64,000 bases of DNA from Haliea sp. Its GTDB lineage: Bacteria > Pseudomonadota > Gammaproteobacteria > Pseudomonadales > Halieaceae. Location of the stretch: assembly GCA_016704305.1 (NCBI GenBank), contig JADJAL010000036.1, positions 1-64,000 on the forward strand, written 5' to 3'. The position numbers were made by a program, and so were the translations under genes. Below, piece by piece: positions 1 to 9,414 of this stretch; position 1 is the stretch's first letter; every line of letters starts with the position of its first letter. A model generated the notes under the pieces. That model did not search any database. It was given only the letters and a program-made list of their open reading frames with translations, and was not told where the DNA came from.

Positions 1-476
1 TACGACCGCTTTTTCCGTTAGCAGGCATCCCAGCGTTCGGGCCGGTAACTTTCCTGTAAGGCTACAAGCGCTCAAAGCGTTAGAGGCAATTAAGCGACCG
101 CACCAGACACTTTGCCTACATTCGTCGGATGAGATTTCTCACTTCCACAGTTCAGTGAGCAGGGACACCACCTAAAGCTCCATGGCACGGACTGCTGCGT
201 GCCCTCGTCCAGAGATCTACGAACATGAATTGCAAGACCACCGCCGCGAGTGAGATTTCAGGTTGCTGGGCGGGGGTTCCGCGAATTTCGCTATTGCAGC
301 AAGTCCAGTGCAGCAAGTGCAGTGGAGAGAGTCTGTGAGGACAACTACTCTTACCAGGCCCTTTGCATTTACGCCACATCCTGAATATCGTCGCTGACCA
401 CGCTTCGCGCCCTCTCCTCTTTCGGGTGACGATCTGTGCAATCGCCGCTGATTGTTTCATGTACTGGAGAAATCGC
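1..476. other. Left-edge region without a supported gene
   Basis: No complete gene is supported here. The first 21 bases read Y-D-R-F-F-R-stop on the plus strand and could be the last codons of a gene lying off the window, but six codons prove nothing. Open frames on the minus strand at 152-589 and 217-441 lack family resemblance and overlap the start of the next gene. The promoter of the old yellow enzyme gene should lie in the right half; no convincing -35/-10 pair was picked out. Confidence 0.4.
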
Positions 477-1769
477 ATGCCTGATGTGCTCGCCCGTCCG
501 CTCACGCTGCCTTGCGGCGCGACAATACCCAATCGCCTGGCCAAGGCTGCCATGACCGAGGGCCTGGCGACGGCGCAAGGAGTGCCCACGCCGGCGCTGG
601 ATCGGCTCTATGGCCTTTGGAGCGACGGCGGCTCGGGTCTGCTCCTGTCCGGGAACATCATTGTGGACGGCGCTCACCTGGAGCGCTCGGGCAATGTGGT
701 CATCGAGCGCGAGCCCGATGCCGCAATGCGCGAGGCGCTGGCGCGCTGGGCCCGGGCGGCTACCCGCAATGGCAACCATTTCTGGGCCCAGATCAGCCAT
801 GCCGGCCGCCAGACCCAGAAGCTCGTCAATCCACACCCCAAGGCGCCCTCGGCGGTAAAGCTGGGTCTGCCGGGCGGACAGTTCGGCGATCCGGTGGCGC
901 TCACCGTTGCCGAGATTGAGGATATCGTGCGCCGCTTCGCTATTTGTGCGGCAGCAGTGAAGGAGGCCGGTTTTACCGGCGTGCAGGTGCACGCGGCCCA
1001 TGGTTACCTGCTCTCCGAATTTCTCAGCCCGCGCAGCAACCTGCGCACAGACCGCTATGGCGGTGAACTGGCGAACCGGGCCCGGGCGCTGCTGGAGGTG
1101 GTGGCCGCCGTGCGCGCCCGCGTGGGGCCTGCGTTCCCGGTTGCAGTGAAGCTCAACAGCGCCGACTTCCAGAAAGGCGGGTTCGCCTTCGAGGACAGCC
1201 TGCAGGTGGCCGCGTGGCTGGAAGCGGCCGGCGTCGACCTGATCGAGATATCCGGTGGCACCTACGAGCAGCCGCGACTACTGGGCATCGAAGGCATGGA
1301 GGACGCGGAGGAACAGCATGTCGCGCGGTCCACCCTGATGCGCGAGGCCTATTTCGTCGACTTTGCCCTGGCGATGCAGGAAAAGGTGTCGATACCGCTG
1401 ATGGTCACCGGCGGCTTTCGCCGGCGCCTGGCAATGGAGCAGGCGATCGAGGCCGGCGGCGCCGACCTGGTCGGGTTGGGGCGCCCTCTGTGCGTGCTGA
1501 CCGATGGTCCGGCACGACTACTGGCGGGACTGGAGGAACTGCCGCGCTATGAGAACGAACTGGCCCTGCTGCCGCCGTGGCTGGGCTTCCTCACTCGGGT
1601 AAAGCTCATCCGCACCATTGCGGCGTTCGCGGTGCAGTACTGGTATTACGCGCAGCTGGACCTGCTGGGCAAGGAGGGCGCCGCGGCACCGGCGCTGTCG
1701 GTTTTGGCGGCGACCCGGCGGGTGATGGCGCAACAGAAGCAGTGGCTTGCCGCGCGCCGCGCCGGGTAG
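477..1769 (+). CDS. NADH:flavin oxidoreductase, old yellow enzyme family
   Basis: This is a 430-residue FMN-dependent (beta/alpha)8-barrel oxidoreductase that probably reduces activated C=C bonds with NAD(P)H in the cytoplasm. Family signatures are clear: HAGRQ at residues 108-112, the substrate-binding HAAHGYLLSEFLSP stretch at 172-185, then NLRTDRYGG, and a late phosphate-binding segment with GLGRPL. The open frame extends upstream to 363, but the ATG at 477 has a GGAGA ribosome site six bases ahead and starts directly in the barrel (MPDVLARPLTL), so it was chosen. The C-terminal ~60 residues form a hydrophobic, Tyr-rich tail seen in the 2,4-dienoyl-CoA-reductase-like branch without the second domain. 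The substrate is unknown. Confidence 0.9.
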   Translation: MPDVLARPLTLPCGATIPNRLAKAAMTEGLATAQGVPTPALDRLYGLWSDGGSGLLLSGNIIVDGAHLERSGNVVIEREPDAAMREALARWARAATRNGNHFWAQISHAGRQTQKLVNPHPKAPSAVKLGLPGGQFGDPVALTVAEIEDIVRRFAICAAAVKEAGFTGVQVHAAHGYLLSEFLSPRSNLRTDRYGGELANRARALLEVVAAVRARVGPAFPVAVKLNSADFQKGGFAFEDSLQVAAWLEAAGVDLIEISGGTYEQPRLLGIEGMEDAEEQHVARSTLMREAYFVDFALAMQEKVSIPLMVTGGFRRRLAMEQAIEAGGADLVGLGRPLCVLTDGPARLLAGLEELPRYENELALLPPWLGFLTRVKLIRTIAAFAVQYWYYAQLDLLGKEGAAAPALSVLAATRRVMAQQKQWLAARRAG

Positions 1770-1788
1770 CTGTCACAAGTCAGGTTGA

Positions 1789-2808
1789 ATGTGGAATAAT
1801 GCGCCGCTTCGCAACTTGCCCCTGACTGAGCGCTTGCCAGTGTCGCCAACCCTGCTCCTGATTTTCTACTGCCTCGCCATTGCGGGTTTTTCGCTGGTGG
1901 GCGGCCTGTTGCCCAACTGGATACAGATGACGCACACGCGCACGCAGCTCGTGATGAGCCTGGTGTCGGGGTTGATGCTGGGCGTCGCGTTCTATCATCT
2001 GTTGCCCCACAGCGTCGCGTTGATGGGCGGTGCCGGAGGCGTGGACACCACCGTCTGGTGGCTGATGATTGGCCTGATCGGCATGCTGCTGTTATTGCGC
2101 GTATTCCACTTCCATCAGCACGATTTCAGTCATGAACAACTCGGGCAACACGATCATCCGCATCACGACAGCGACTCACATGCCGCTGCACACGCCGCCT
2201 CGCCCGCGACTGCTCACGCGCACAATCACAGCCACGAGCACGAGCACGCGCATGCCGCCAGTGCCAGCCATGGTGCCAGTCATAGTGCTGGTCATAGCGC
2301 CGGGCATGCGAGTCCTGTCCACGGCCTGAGTTGGGTGGGTCTCGCGCTAGGCCTGGCTGTGCACACATTGATCGATGGGGTCGCCCTGGGGGCGATCATG
2401 CATGCGGGTAGCCACACGAGTGGGCTGATCGGGATCGGCGTATTCCTGGCGATTTTGTTGCACAAGCCGCTGGATGCGATGTCCATCGTCACAGTGATGC
2501 AGGCAGGTGGGTGGAGCAAGGGCGCGCGCGCCACTACCAACCTGGTATTTGCGTTGATGTGTCCGCTGGGGGCGATGCTGTTCTACTTCGGCGTCGGTGT
2601 GGCGGAGGGTGGCGACCACCTGGTCGCCGTGGCGCTGGCGTTCTCGGCGGGCGCATTTATCTGCATCGCGCTGAGCGACCTGCTGCCCGAGGTACACTTC
2701 CACAGTCACGACCGGGGTAAACTGACGCTGGCGTTTCTGCTGGGTATCGCCGTGGCCTACGCGATCGGCAGCGTGGAACCGGCGGGTATTCATGTGGGAC
2801 TTCATTGA
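1789..2808 (+). CDS. ZIP family divalent metal transporter
   Basis: This is a 339-residue inner-membrane ZIP-type carrier, likely moving Zn(II) or Fe(II) into the cytoplasm. About eight hydrophobic segments surround a strongly His-rich loop at residues 106-178 (repeated HDH, HAHNHSHEHEH-type stretches), a typical metal-sensing or metal-delivery loop. The binuclear metal site motifs are present: HTLIDG at 192-197 (helix 4) and HKPLDA at 225-230 (helix 5). It lies 19 bases after the oxidoreductase gene and 16 before the methyltransferase, so the three may be co-transcribed. The exact metal cannot be read from sequence. Confidence 0.88.
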   Translation: MWNNAPLRNLPLTERLPVSPTLLLIFYCLAIAGFSLVGGLLPNWIQMTHTRTQLVMSLVSGLMLGVAFYHLLPHSVALMGGAGGVDTTVWWLMIGLIGMLLLLRVFHFHQHDFSHEQLGQHDHPHHDSDSHAAAHAASPATAHAHNHSHEHEHAHAASASHGASHSAGHSAGHASPVHGLSWVGLALGLAVHTLIDGVALGAIMHAGSHTSGLIGIGVFLAILLHKPLDAMSIVTVMQAGGWSKGARATTNLVFALMCPLGAMLFYFGVGVAEGGDHLVAVALAFSAGAFICIALSDLLPEVHFHSHDRGKLTLAFLLGIAVAYAIGSVEPAGIHVGLH

Positions 2809-2824
2809 GGGAAGGAGGATTGCC

Positions 2825-3274
2825 ATGATCAAGCGCATCATTTATCCGCCGATCTGGCTGCTGTTTGGCCTGATCGCGATCTTTGCCAGCAACGAGTATT
2901 TTCCGGGACCGCGTTTTACCGGTCTGGCGGGGCAGGTATTCGGTGGCGTGCTGATTGTGATCGGGCTCGTGCTGCTGGTGTTTGCCAATGGCCGTTTTAC
3001 ACGCGCGGGAACGGGAGTCATCCCTTTTCGCAATGTGTCCGCGTTGGTAACCGACGGCATTTACCGCTACACACGCAACCCCATGTACCTCGGCATGTTC
3101 GCCGTACTGCTAGGCTGTGCCGTGACAGTGGGTGCGGCGGTGGCATTGGTTGTCCCGGTGTTGTTCGCGGTGATTGTGGACCGACGATTCATTCGCTATG
3201 AAGAGGCGATGCTGCGCGACCTGTTCCCCGCTGACTATCCCGCCTATTGTGAGCGGGTCAGGCGTTGGCTATAG
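2825..3274 (+). CDS. ICMT/PEMT-like membrane methyltransferase
   Basis: This is a 149-residue integral membrane protein with four to five hydrophobic segments. It matches the isoprenylcysteine carboxyl methyltransferase / phospholipid methyltransferase family: the SAM-binding signature RYTRNPMYLG lies near residues 79-88, followed by a C-terminal segment with a conserved Glu pair and the Y-x-x-Y-C region (EEAMLRDLFPADYPAYC). The ATG at 2825 has a GGAAGGAGG ribosome site and was preferred over the upstream in-frame start at 2792, which would overlap the ZIP gene. Bacterial members of this family are mostly uncharacterised; the methyl acceptor is unknown. Confidence 0.82.
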   Translation: MIKRIIYPPIWLLFGLIAIFASNEYFPGPRFTGLAGQVFGGVLIVIGLVLLVFANGRFTRAGTGVIPFRNVSALVTDGIYRYTRNPMYLGMFAVLLGCAVTVGAAVALVVPVLFAVIVDRRFIRYEEAMLRDLFPADYPAYCERVRRWL

Positions 3275-3365
3275 TCACGCATGCGTCTACGCTATAACAA
3301 CGCCCGCGTTGCCAATAGCAGTAGCGGGTCAGTGCGTTAATTCGTTCAACTAGCCGGGAGTATGT

Positions 3366-3617
3366 ATGAATAAGAAAATATTGGCGGGTTTGTGTCTATG
3401 GAGTGTGTCCAGCGTTGCAATACCGGTGCTGGCCGCCGATTCCGATCCCCAGCAGTGCCTTGAGTGCCATGAGCCCATTGAAGACTGGGCGGGCATGACA
3501 CCCGAGCAAATCATCGAAGCTGCCCGCGCCCCGGACAATAAACGGCACGAGGCCAATATGGCGCTGACCGATGAACAGCTGCGCCTGATCATCGGCGTGC
3601 TGATCCCACCCAAGTAA
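3366..3617 (+). CDS. Small periplasmic monoheme c-type cytochrome
   Basis: This 83-residue protein has a cleavable signal peptide (MNKK followed by a hydrophobic core ending in VLAA, residues 1-24) and one heme c site, CLECH, about ten residues into the mature protein. The rest is short and helical, with a predicted distal Met near EANM. It is smaller than a typical class I cytochrome c (about 80-100 mature residues) but resembles short cytochromes annotated near c-type electron transport genes. A GGGAG site precedes the ATG by five bases. It converges with the ferrochelatase and Mtr cluster and could be a soluble carrier for it; that link is inferred from position only. Confidence 0.75.
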   Translation: MNKKILAGLCLWSVSSVAIPVLAADSDPQQCLECHEPIEDWAGMTPEQIIEAARAPDNKRHEANMALTDEQLRLIIGVLIPPK

Positions 3618-3654
3618 GAATACCAGTCGAGTCTACTCCTGACCGGGCCTACTC

Positions 3655-3680
3655 CTTACAGGGCTTACTTACAGGGCTTA
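3655..3680. repeat. Perfect 13-bp tandem repeat at the hemH 3' end
   Basis: CTTACAGGGCTTA occurs twice back to back (3655-3667 and 3668-3680). The right copy includes the stop codon of the ferrochelatase gene. It lies in the short convergent gap between the monoheme cytochrome and hemH. No stable hairpin or T-run is obvious, so a terminator role is not supported. Confidence 0.8.
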
Positions 3681-4709
3681 GCCCCGGTCCAACCATCCTG
3701 CGACATGGTCACGGACGATGTGAGCCAATGCGGCGATATGCTCGGGAGAGCTGTTCAGGCAGGGAATGTATTGGTAGTCCTCGCCGCCTGCCGCGATAAA
3801 ATACTCACGATTTTCCACCGCCAGTTCCTCCAGCGTCTCCAGGCAGTCGGCCGCGAAGCCCGGCGAGATAACCTGCACGGATTTGACGCCCGTGCCCGGC
3901 AGGTCTTTCAGGGTCGCATCGGTGTAGGGTTTGAGCCATTCTTCCCGGCCAAACCGTGACTGGAATGTTGTCTTGTAGTCCTGTTCCTGCAATCCCAATT
4001 CTGCTGCGACGAGCCTCGAGGTCTTCAGGCATTCGCAGTGATAGGGGTCGCCCTCGTCCAGATAGCGTTGCGGCACCCCGTGATAGGAGAACAACAACAG
4101 ATCTGCCCCGCCGTGCTGCAGGCGATGCGCGCGAATGCTGGCGGCGACCGCGCTGATATAAGCCGGGTGATCGTGGTAGTGGCTGATGAAGCGCAATTCC
4201 GGCAACCACCGCCGGTGCGTGAAGTCGGCGGCGAGCGCATCGAAGGTCGAGCCGGTGGTGGCCCCGCTGTACTGCGGGTACAGCGGCAATACCAAAAGCT
4301 TGCGCACGCCGCGCCGCAACATGCCCTGCAACACCGCAGGAATTGCCGGCGCACCGTAGCGCATCGCAAACTCCACGATCACGTTCTCGCCATACTCGCT
4401 GCGTAACTGCTCCCGCACCGCATCGGCCTGGTCCTGCGTATGGAACAGCAGGGGTGAGCCGCGTTCAGTCCAGACGCTGCGATAGGAGTGGGCGGAGCGG
4501 CCGGGGCGGATGTTCAGGATCACGCCGTGCAGGATAAACCACCACAGCAGTCGCGGGACTTCCACCACGCGCGGGTCGGAGAGGAATTCCCGCAGGTACG
4601 CTCGCAGCGCTTTGCGTTCCGGTGCCCGGGGTGTGCCGAGGTTGGTGAGCAGTATGCCCACGCGGGGCGGCTGCTCATGGTCGAAATCTTTGGTCCCGAT
4701 ATATTTCAT
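3678..4709 (-). CDS. hemH: Ferrochelatase
   Basis: This is a 343-residue ferrochelatase that inserts Fe(II) into protoporphyrin IX, the last step of protoheme synthesis. Family features run the full length: VGILLTNLGTP near the N-terminus, the YRSVW region, VLPLYPQYS, the catalytic-histidine segment SYHGVPQRY, and the C-terminal PGFAADCLETLEEL stretch. The start at 4709 (ATG) was chosen because the longer frame begins at a GTG three codons upstream without a ribosome site. It is the last gene of a minus-strand run of multiheme cytochromes needing up to 24 hemes per set, so heme supply fits the locus. The gap to the upstream gene (about 108 bases) carries a hairpin. Confidence 0.95.
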   Translation of the reverse strand: MKYIGTKDFDHEQPPRVGILLTNLGTPRAPERKALRAYLREFLSDPRVVEVPRLLWWFILHGVILNIRPGRSAHSYRSVWTERGSPLLFHTQDQADAVREQLRSEYGENVIVEFAMRYGAPAIPAVLQGMLRRGVRKLLVLPLYPQYSGATTGSTFDALAADFTHRRWLPELRFISHYHDHPAYISAVAASIRAHRLQHGGADLLLFSYHGVPQRYLDEGDPYHCECLKTSRLVAAELGLQEQDYKTTFQSRFGREEWLKPYTDATLKDLPGTGVKSVQVISPGFAADCLETLEELAVENREYFIAAGGEDYQYIPCLNSSPEHIAALAHIVRDHVAGWLDRG

Positions 4710-4780
4710 GCCGGGCACGATATACGTTTGCCGTTCTTATGCCAAGCGCCATGCCGACTGCCATGCCAGGTGTCGGGCGA

Positions 4781-4804
4781 GCAGTGACGCGTTGCGGTCA
4801 CTGC
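4781..4804. other. Perfect hairpin between omcA-like gene and hemH
   Basis: GCAGTGAC (4781-4788) and GTCACTGC (4797-4804) can pair across an 8-base loop. It lies 14 bases past the stop of the decaheme lipoprotein gene and upstream of hemH. No T-run follows in the direction of transcription, so it may be an mRNA stabiliser or processing site rather than an intrinsic terminator. Confidence 0.45.
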
Positions 4805-4817
4805 CGCCGCAATGTCT

Positions 4818-7097
4818 TCACTGCAGGCCGTGGACCACGCTGACGTCGGAGGTCCTGCCCGCTGCGTGACACACGTTGCAGGTTTCCACCACCGTACCGT
4901 CATCAATCGCCGCCTGCGTCGTATTGAAGCTGCCGCCCTGCAGCACCATGTGGGATGCGGACTCCGCGCCGTCGTGGCAACTGGAGCAGGCTGACGTGAT
5001 GGGCGTAACCACCGTGTCGTCGACCGGGCTCTGCAAATCGGCGCCTGTGTTGATCGTTGTCGCCAGCACGCCGCTGGCCAATGGCAGGGTGTAACCTGAC
5101 TCCGTGTGGCAGGCCACGCAGTTCGCCAGATTGCCCGGGTATTGCACGGCTTCTTCGTCAAAGACGTAAACGGTGCCACCAAACCCGACGACCTGCAGCG
5201 GGTTCTCCCGCATGCCGGCCGCGTGAATGCCGTGAACCATCGTCTTGAAGTCGATGGATTCCTCGGACTTGCCATCGGTCGGCGGCGGATTCGCTGTGGC
5301 ACGCCGCGCGAGATCCGTGTTGCGGGGGTTGTGGCAGGTGACACAGCTATCGATATCATCCGTGCGGTTGCTGCCGTGCAGGCTGAGAACCTGATGGCAG
5401 GACAGGCAGTTATCCAGTTCGACGGAGGTACGTCGCGGTACCGGCTCGCCGTCGGGCTCATCGATGGAAAAGAACGAATGCACATTGGTCAGCGGCACTT
5501 GCGTGGCAGGCTCGCCCGGCTCCAGCACCATGGACAGGCGCCCCTCAATGACGGCCGCGCCACTGCCGGTGGCAGGAATAAATGGCCGTAGACTGCCATC
5601 GGGGATGGCGAGCGGCAGGGTGACGTTGAAACTGCCATCGCCGTTGGCGACCGACTGCGTCAGGGCACTGACCGAGACCGAACTGGCGTTGTTTGCGCCA
5701 TTCCCCGTGTTGGTGAAATCCGTGGTATTCCAGGCAGTGCGCACGTTGATGGAGGCGCCGGTAAACACCGGGTCAGTGAGGATATCGTAATCCTCGCCCG
5801 TCTGCGGATTGGTGATTTTGAAGCTCACCACCGGCTTCTCGCCCTGCATGCTGCTGTCGATCGCCAGTATCTCGGCCATGAATTTGCTGCTGGCCTCTAC
5901 CGTGAGTATGCGGTGACTGTCCTGGATGCTGCCGGCGGCGCCGCCGGTGGAGTGGCAGCTGTCGCACTTGGAGTCATCGGTCTGGCCGCCCCTGTGCCGC
6001 GCGAAATCCACATCGTCATGGCAGCTGCCGCAGGCGGCCTGCGTCGCGTAGAGGGACCAGTTGTCGCCCTGGGAGGTCTCGGTCAGCGTTTGCTCCAGAC
6101 CCGCGCCCGTGGCTGAGCCGACGTGACAGTTTACGCAATTGCGGATGTCCTGCGGAAAATGCACATGCGAATAGTCGTTGGGCGAGTTGCGAAAACCGTA
6201 GATCACATACGGTTGGCCCGCCTGCACGCTCGGCAGGTTCGCGCCGCGGTGGATCTTGTGGATCATCACCTTGAAATCGACGGTATTGGTGCTGTCGGGG
6301 TCGACGGAGCCGGCGTTATGGCAGGTGACGCAGTACTTCACGTCCTGTCGGCTACCGCCATGCACCGCCAGTGGATCATGGCAGCGATTGCAATTTGCCG
6401 TGGCCGCGATGTCCATGGAGAAAACGCCGTTGGTCGCCCCTGTTGCCGGTATCCAATCGCGATTGGGGTTGGCTTTGCCGGGCGCATTGTCAAACTGGAT
6501 GGCCACGCGGTGGGTGAGATTGGGGTTGTAGCCCAGGTCGAGCCCCTCGACCTCTGCCTGCGCCAGCACATCGGCCGGCAGGTTGGTGAGGCTGGTGAGG
6601 TAGCGATAGCTGTAATTGCCCGCGCCGAGGTTGGTGAACTCGCCAATATTCCGGGACGAGACGCTCTCAAACGTGCCCTGCAGCTGCGGCACCGTGCCGA
6701 TGCCGACCTGGGGTTGTGCAATCACGTTGACGTACGATTGCCAGGTACCGGTGGAACTCCCGAGCGGGCTGGTTTCAAGCTTGGATATGACAAAACGCAC
6801 GTCTTCGACAGCCAGGTCGGTGATTGCGGCGTTGTTGCCATCGCTCAGCTGGAATTTGATAACCGGTTGGTTGTCGCTGTTGAGCGCGGCATCGGTGATA
6901 AACGCATTCAGCACCTGTGCCTCACTGTAGGGATTCGGTGACGGCGTGGGGGGAATGGGCGGCGGAGGTGTCGGTTCATTCGGGGGAGGAGGGCCCGGAT
7001 TCACGCCCGGGGCGCTGTTGCCACCGCCACCGCCGCCACAGGCGACGAGGAGACCGAGCAGGCCCGCCAATATCCAGCTGCGTGTGAATGTAAGCAT
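4818..7097 (-). CDS. Outer-surface decaheme c-type cytochrome lipoprotein, OmcA/MtrC family
   Basis: This 759-residue protein is the expected terminal reductase of an Mtr conduit. It has a lipoprotein signal with lipobox LVAC (Cys20), a Gly/Pro-rich linker to about residue 57, and ten CXXCH sites in two pentaheme groups: 236, 256, 321, 356, 378 and 564, 585, 660, 704, 740 (first Cys). Each group is preceded by a beta-rich domain, as in the Shewanella MtrC/OmcA four-domain layout; the usual 650-750 residue length fits. A strong GAGAGGAAG site precedes the ATG. It lies 19 bases downstream of the MtrB-like gene. It probably passes electrons to extracellular metal oxides, humics or other cells; which acceptor is unknown. 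Confidence 0.93.
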   Translation of the reverse strand: MLTFTRSWILAGLLGLLVACGGGGGGNSAPGVNPGPPPPNEPTPPPPIPPTPSPNPYSEAQVLNAFITDAALNSDNQPVIKFQLSDGNNAAITDLAVEDVRFVISKLETSPLGSSTGTWQSYVNVIAQPQVGIGTVPQLQGTFESVSSRNIGEFTNLGAGNYSYRYLTSLTNLPADVLAQAEVEGLDLGYNPNLTHRVAIQFDNAPGKANPNRDWIPATGATNGVFSMDIAATANCNRCHDPLAVHGGSRQDVKYCVTCHNAGSVDPDSTNTVDFKVMIHKIHRGANLPSVQAGQPYVIYGFRNSPNDYSHVHFPQDIRNCVNCHVGSATGAGLEQTLTETSQGDNWSLYATQAACGSCHDDVDFARHRGGQTDDSKCDSCHSTGGAAGSIQDSHRILTVEASSKFMAEILAIDSSMQGEKPVVSFKITNPQTGEDYDILTDPVFTGASINVRTAWNTTDFTNTGNGANNASSVSVSALTQSVANGDGSFNVTLPLAIPDGSLRPFIPATGSGAAVIEGRLSMVLEPGEPATQVPLTNVHSFFSIDEPDGEPVPRRTSVELDNCLSCHQVLSLHGSNRTDDIDSCVTCHNPRNTDLARRATANPPPTDGKSEESIDFKTMVHGIHAAGMRENPLQVVGFGGTVYVFDEEAVQYPGNLANCVACHTESGYTLPLASGVLATTINTGADLQSPVDDTVVTPITSACSSCHDGAESASHMVLQGGSFNTTQAAIDDGTVVETCNVCHAAGRTSDVSVVHGLQ

Positions 7098-7116
7098 CGT
7101 CTTCCTCTCCCGGGTG

Positions 7117-9414
7117 CTACTGCCAGCTGTAAATTACTGCGGCACCCACATAGTGAATATCTTCGTTCGGGTTGGTCTGGCCGAAGGTCAGTACCTTGCC
7201 GATGGTCGCTACCTGCACATTGTCCCAGGCCCAGTCATCGGTTTCGTAGCTGTAGAACTGATAGTCGAATTGCAGGGCCAGGTTGTCGCGCAACTGCCAG
7301 ATGCTGCTTGCCTGCAGGTGGTGCAATCGGGTATTGACGTCAGGCAGGTCGGAGGCGGTGACGGTGGCGCCGGGTTGCGTATGCAGGCTCTGCTCACTGC
7401 GCGTATCGACAAAGCTGTAATCGAGCTTCAGTTGCACGTCCGGCGCCAGCTGCCACTGCAGGTTGGCGCCCAGCGTGACGCTGCTGTCGGTGCCGTCGCT
7501 CTGCCAGTCCTGCTGGGGGTCGCTGGCCTGCGGCAGCGGTGCGTACACCGCGAAAGCGTCCTTCTCCGGTCCGCCGCGAAAGTTGCGGCTGTACTGGTCT
7601 GACTGGTATTGGTCGTAGCCGGTGTAGGCGCTGGCAGACACGGCGTCTGACAGCGCGTAACTGGCGCTGAACTGGCCGCGATACCACTGCGCCTGCGTCA
7701 GGCCCAGCGCGCTGGCATCGTAATCATCGTCGCGCCACAACAGGTTCAGGTTCAGGTTCCAGCGCGTCGCCGGAAGGTAGCTGAAATCGGCGCTGCTCTC
7801 CCAGCGCTCGCGATTGGCCATGTAGTACTTCATCAGCAGCGGGTGCGTGATGTAGCGCTGGCTGTCGGGCGTGGCGTTGATCAGTTCGGTATCCAGCAGC
7901 GCGTAATACGCCTGCGCCCACTCGTAGTCGTCCGCCGCGCGGTCGCCGTATTCCAGTTTCAGGCGGCTGCTGAAGTTCGGCCACGGTTGTATGCGGTAAC
8001 CGAGCGTGTAGCGGTCCTCCTCGGTTTGCTCGACGGGGGCGTTGCGCCGCTCCACTTGCTCATACGCGTACTCAAAGCTCAGTTTGCTGTTGAGCGGCAG
8101 GCGGTAACCGACCTCGGCGCCTGCAGTCTGCGTGGTGAGGTCGTGATCGGTGTTGTAGACCGTCATGAGTGGTTCAGGTTGATCGCGGCCGTCGCCGCGC
8201 ACATACAGGTAGCCATCGCGGCTGATGTCATAGTCCCTGTCGCGCAGCTTGTAGAATACCTCGGTGTTCAACCTGGGCGCCGGGTTCCACAGCAGGCGGA
8301 CATTGCCGGTGCTGGTGGCGACATCGCCGCCGAAATCGCTGCGCGGCACCGGCACCGTGACCACGAGCGCCTCGTTGACGGTGAAGGGCGCGTAATTCTG
8401 GTCCTGTGACGCCAGCGCGTAACTGCCGTCGAACTGCAGGCGCACCTTCGGCGAAAAGAGATAGCTTCCGCTCAGGCGCCCGCTGGTCTGGTCATTGTCC
8501 GGCGCGAGGCCCAGTCCACCGGTGCCAGCGGGATAACGCACATCCGCTCCGTAGGAACTGTAAGGGTTCTGCCACACCAGCAACTGGTCTTCGTTGTCGA
8601 ACTTGGAGTACGCCAGTTGTCCGTTCAGGTGCAGGCGCTGCGCATCGTAGGCCACACCGACGTCAAATTCGGTGGTGCCGTAATCGACCGGCGTGCGCAG
8701 CAGCACCGCGTCCGCCGATGCGCCATCGATATAGATGCCCGCGCCCGCGTCGCCATGCCCTTCCTTGTGTTCGTAGGACAGGTTGCTGTTCACGCTCCAT
8801 TGGTCGTTGAGCCTGGCGTCAATCGCCATGTACGCCTTGTCGCGATCCAGCACGCGGTCGAAATCCCGCAACGCGCCGTCCAGCGTGGCGAACTCGTTGG
8901 TGGTCTGGCCGCTCACCCAGCCGCTCGGCAGCGTTTGAACGACGTTGCCACGAAATGGCGTCTGGCCGCTGTCGTTGCGTACCTGTTGTTGTGAGTCGAA
9001 ACCCAGGGTGAGGCGCAGGCGGTCCGCGCGGCCCCAGATGGCTTTGCCTTCCCGCGTGTCGAGGCCCATGTCTTGCAGGGAGACCTGCCAGTAATTGTCG
9101 CTACTGTGAAAATCCTGCCAGCGCAGATCGGCGATGGCGGTGGGCCCCTGTTGGCTGAGCCCGTTGTATTCGCCGAACATGTAGTTGTCGTCGCTGGTGT
9201 AACCGAGGCCGAGGCGCAGCGCGTTGGCATCCAGCGTATCCCATTTGGACCGGGCGGGCCGGGCCTGCAGTCCCAGTGGCGAGTATTGTTCGGTCGCTGC
9301 GCTGTCATCTTCCGCCGCTTGCGCCAGTGCGCCCGTTGCCAGTGCCGTCAGCAGCGGCACCACAAACGCGCCTCTGGTGGCAAAAGAGACGAGTTGGCGG
9401 CGGCGCGTGTTCAT
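7117..9414 (-). CDS. MtrB/PioB family outer-membrane barrel
   Basis: This is a 765-residue predicted 26- to 28-stranded outer-membrane beta-barrel that sheathes the periplasmic decaheme protein and couples it to the surface cytochrome. There is an N-terminal signal peptide (LATGALAQA cut region, about residues 20-31), then alternating amphipathic strands rich in Y, W, D and S throughout, ending in an aromatic-containing strand (AAVIYSWQ). The conserved N-terminal CXXC of Shewanella MtrB is absent, as in several non-Shewanella homologues. Its ATG overlaps the stop of the preceding gene (ATGA at 9411-9414), implying translational coupling with the mtrA-like gene. Confidence 0.9.
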   Translation of the reverse strand: MNTRRRQLVSFATRGAFVVPLLTALATGALAQAAEDDSAATEQYSPLGLQARPARSKWDTLDANALRLGLGYTSDDNYMFGEYNGLSQQGPTAIADLRWQDFHSSDNYWQVSLQDMGLDTREGKAIWGRADRLRLTLGFDSQQQVRNDSGQTPFRGNVVQTLPSGWVSGQTTNEFATLDGALRDFDRVLDRDKAYMAIDARLNDQWSVNSNLSYEHKEGHGDAGAGIYIDGASADAVLLRTPVDYGTTEFDVGVAYDAQRLHLNGQLAYSKFDNEDQLLVWQNPYSSYGADVRYPAGTGGLGLAPDNDQTSGRLSGSYLFSPKVRLQFDGSYALASQDQNYAPFTVNEALVVTVPVPRSDFGGDVATSTGNVRLLWNPAPRLNTEVFYKLRDRDYDISRDGYLYVRGDGRDQPEPLMTVYNTDHDLTTQTAGAEVGYRLPLNSKLSFEYAYEQVERRNAPVEQTEEDRYTLGYRIQPWPNFSSRLKLEYGDRAADDYEWAQAYYALLDTELINATPDSQRYITHPLLMKYYMANRERWESSADFSYLPATRWNLNLNLLWRDDDYDASALGLTQAQWYRGQFSASYALSDAVSASAYTGYDQYQSDQYSRNFRGGPEKDAFAVYAPLPQASDPQQDWQSDGTDSSVTLGANLQWQLAPDVQLKLDYSFVDTRSEQSLHTQPGATVTASDLPDVNTRLHHLQASSIWQLRDNLALQFDYQFYSYETDDWAWDNVQVATIGKVLTFGQTNPNEDIHYVGAAVIYSWQ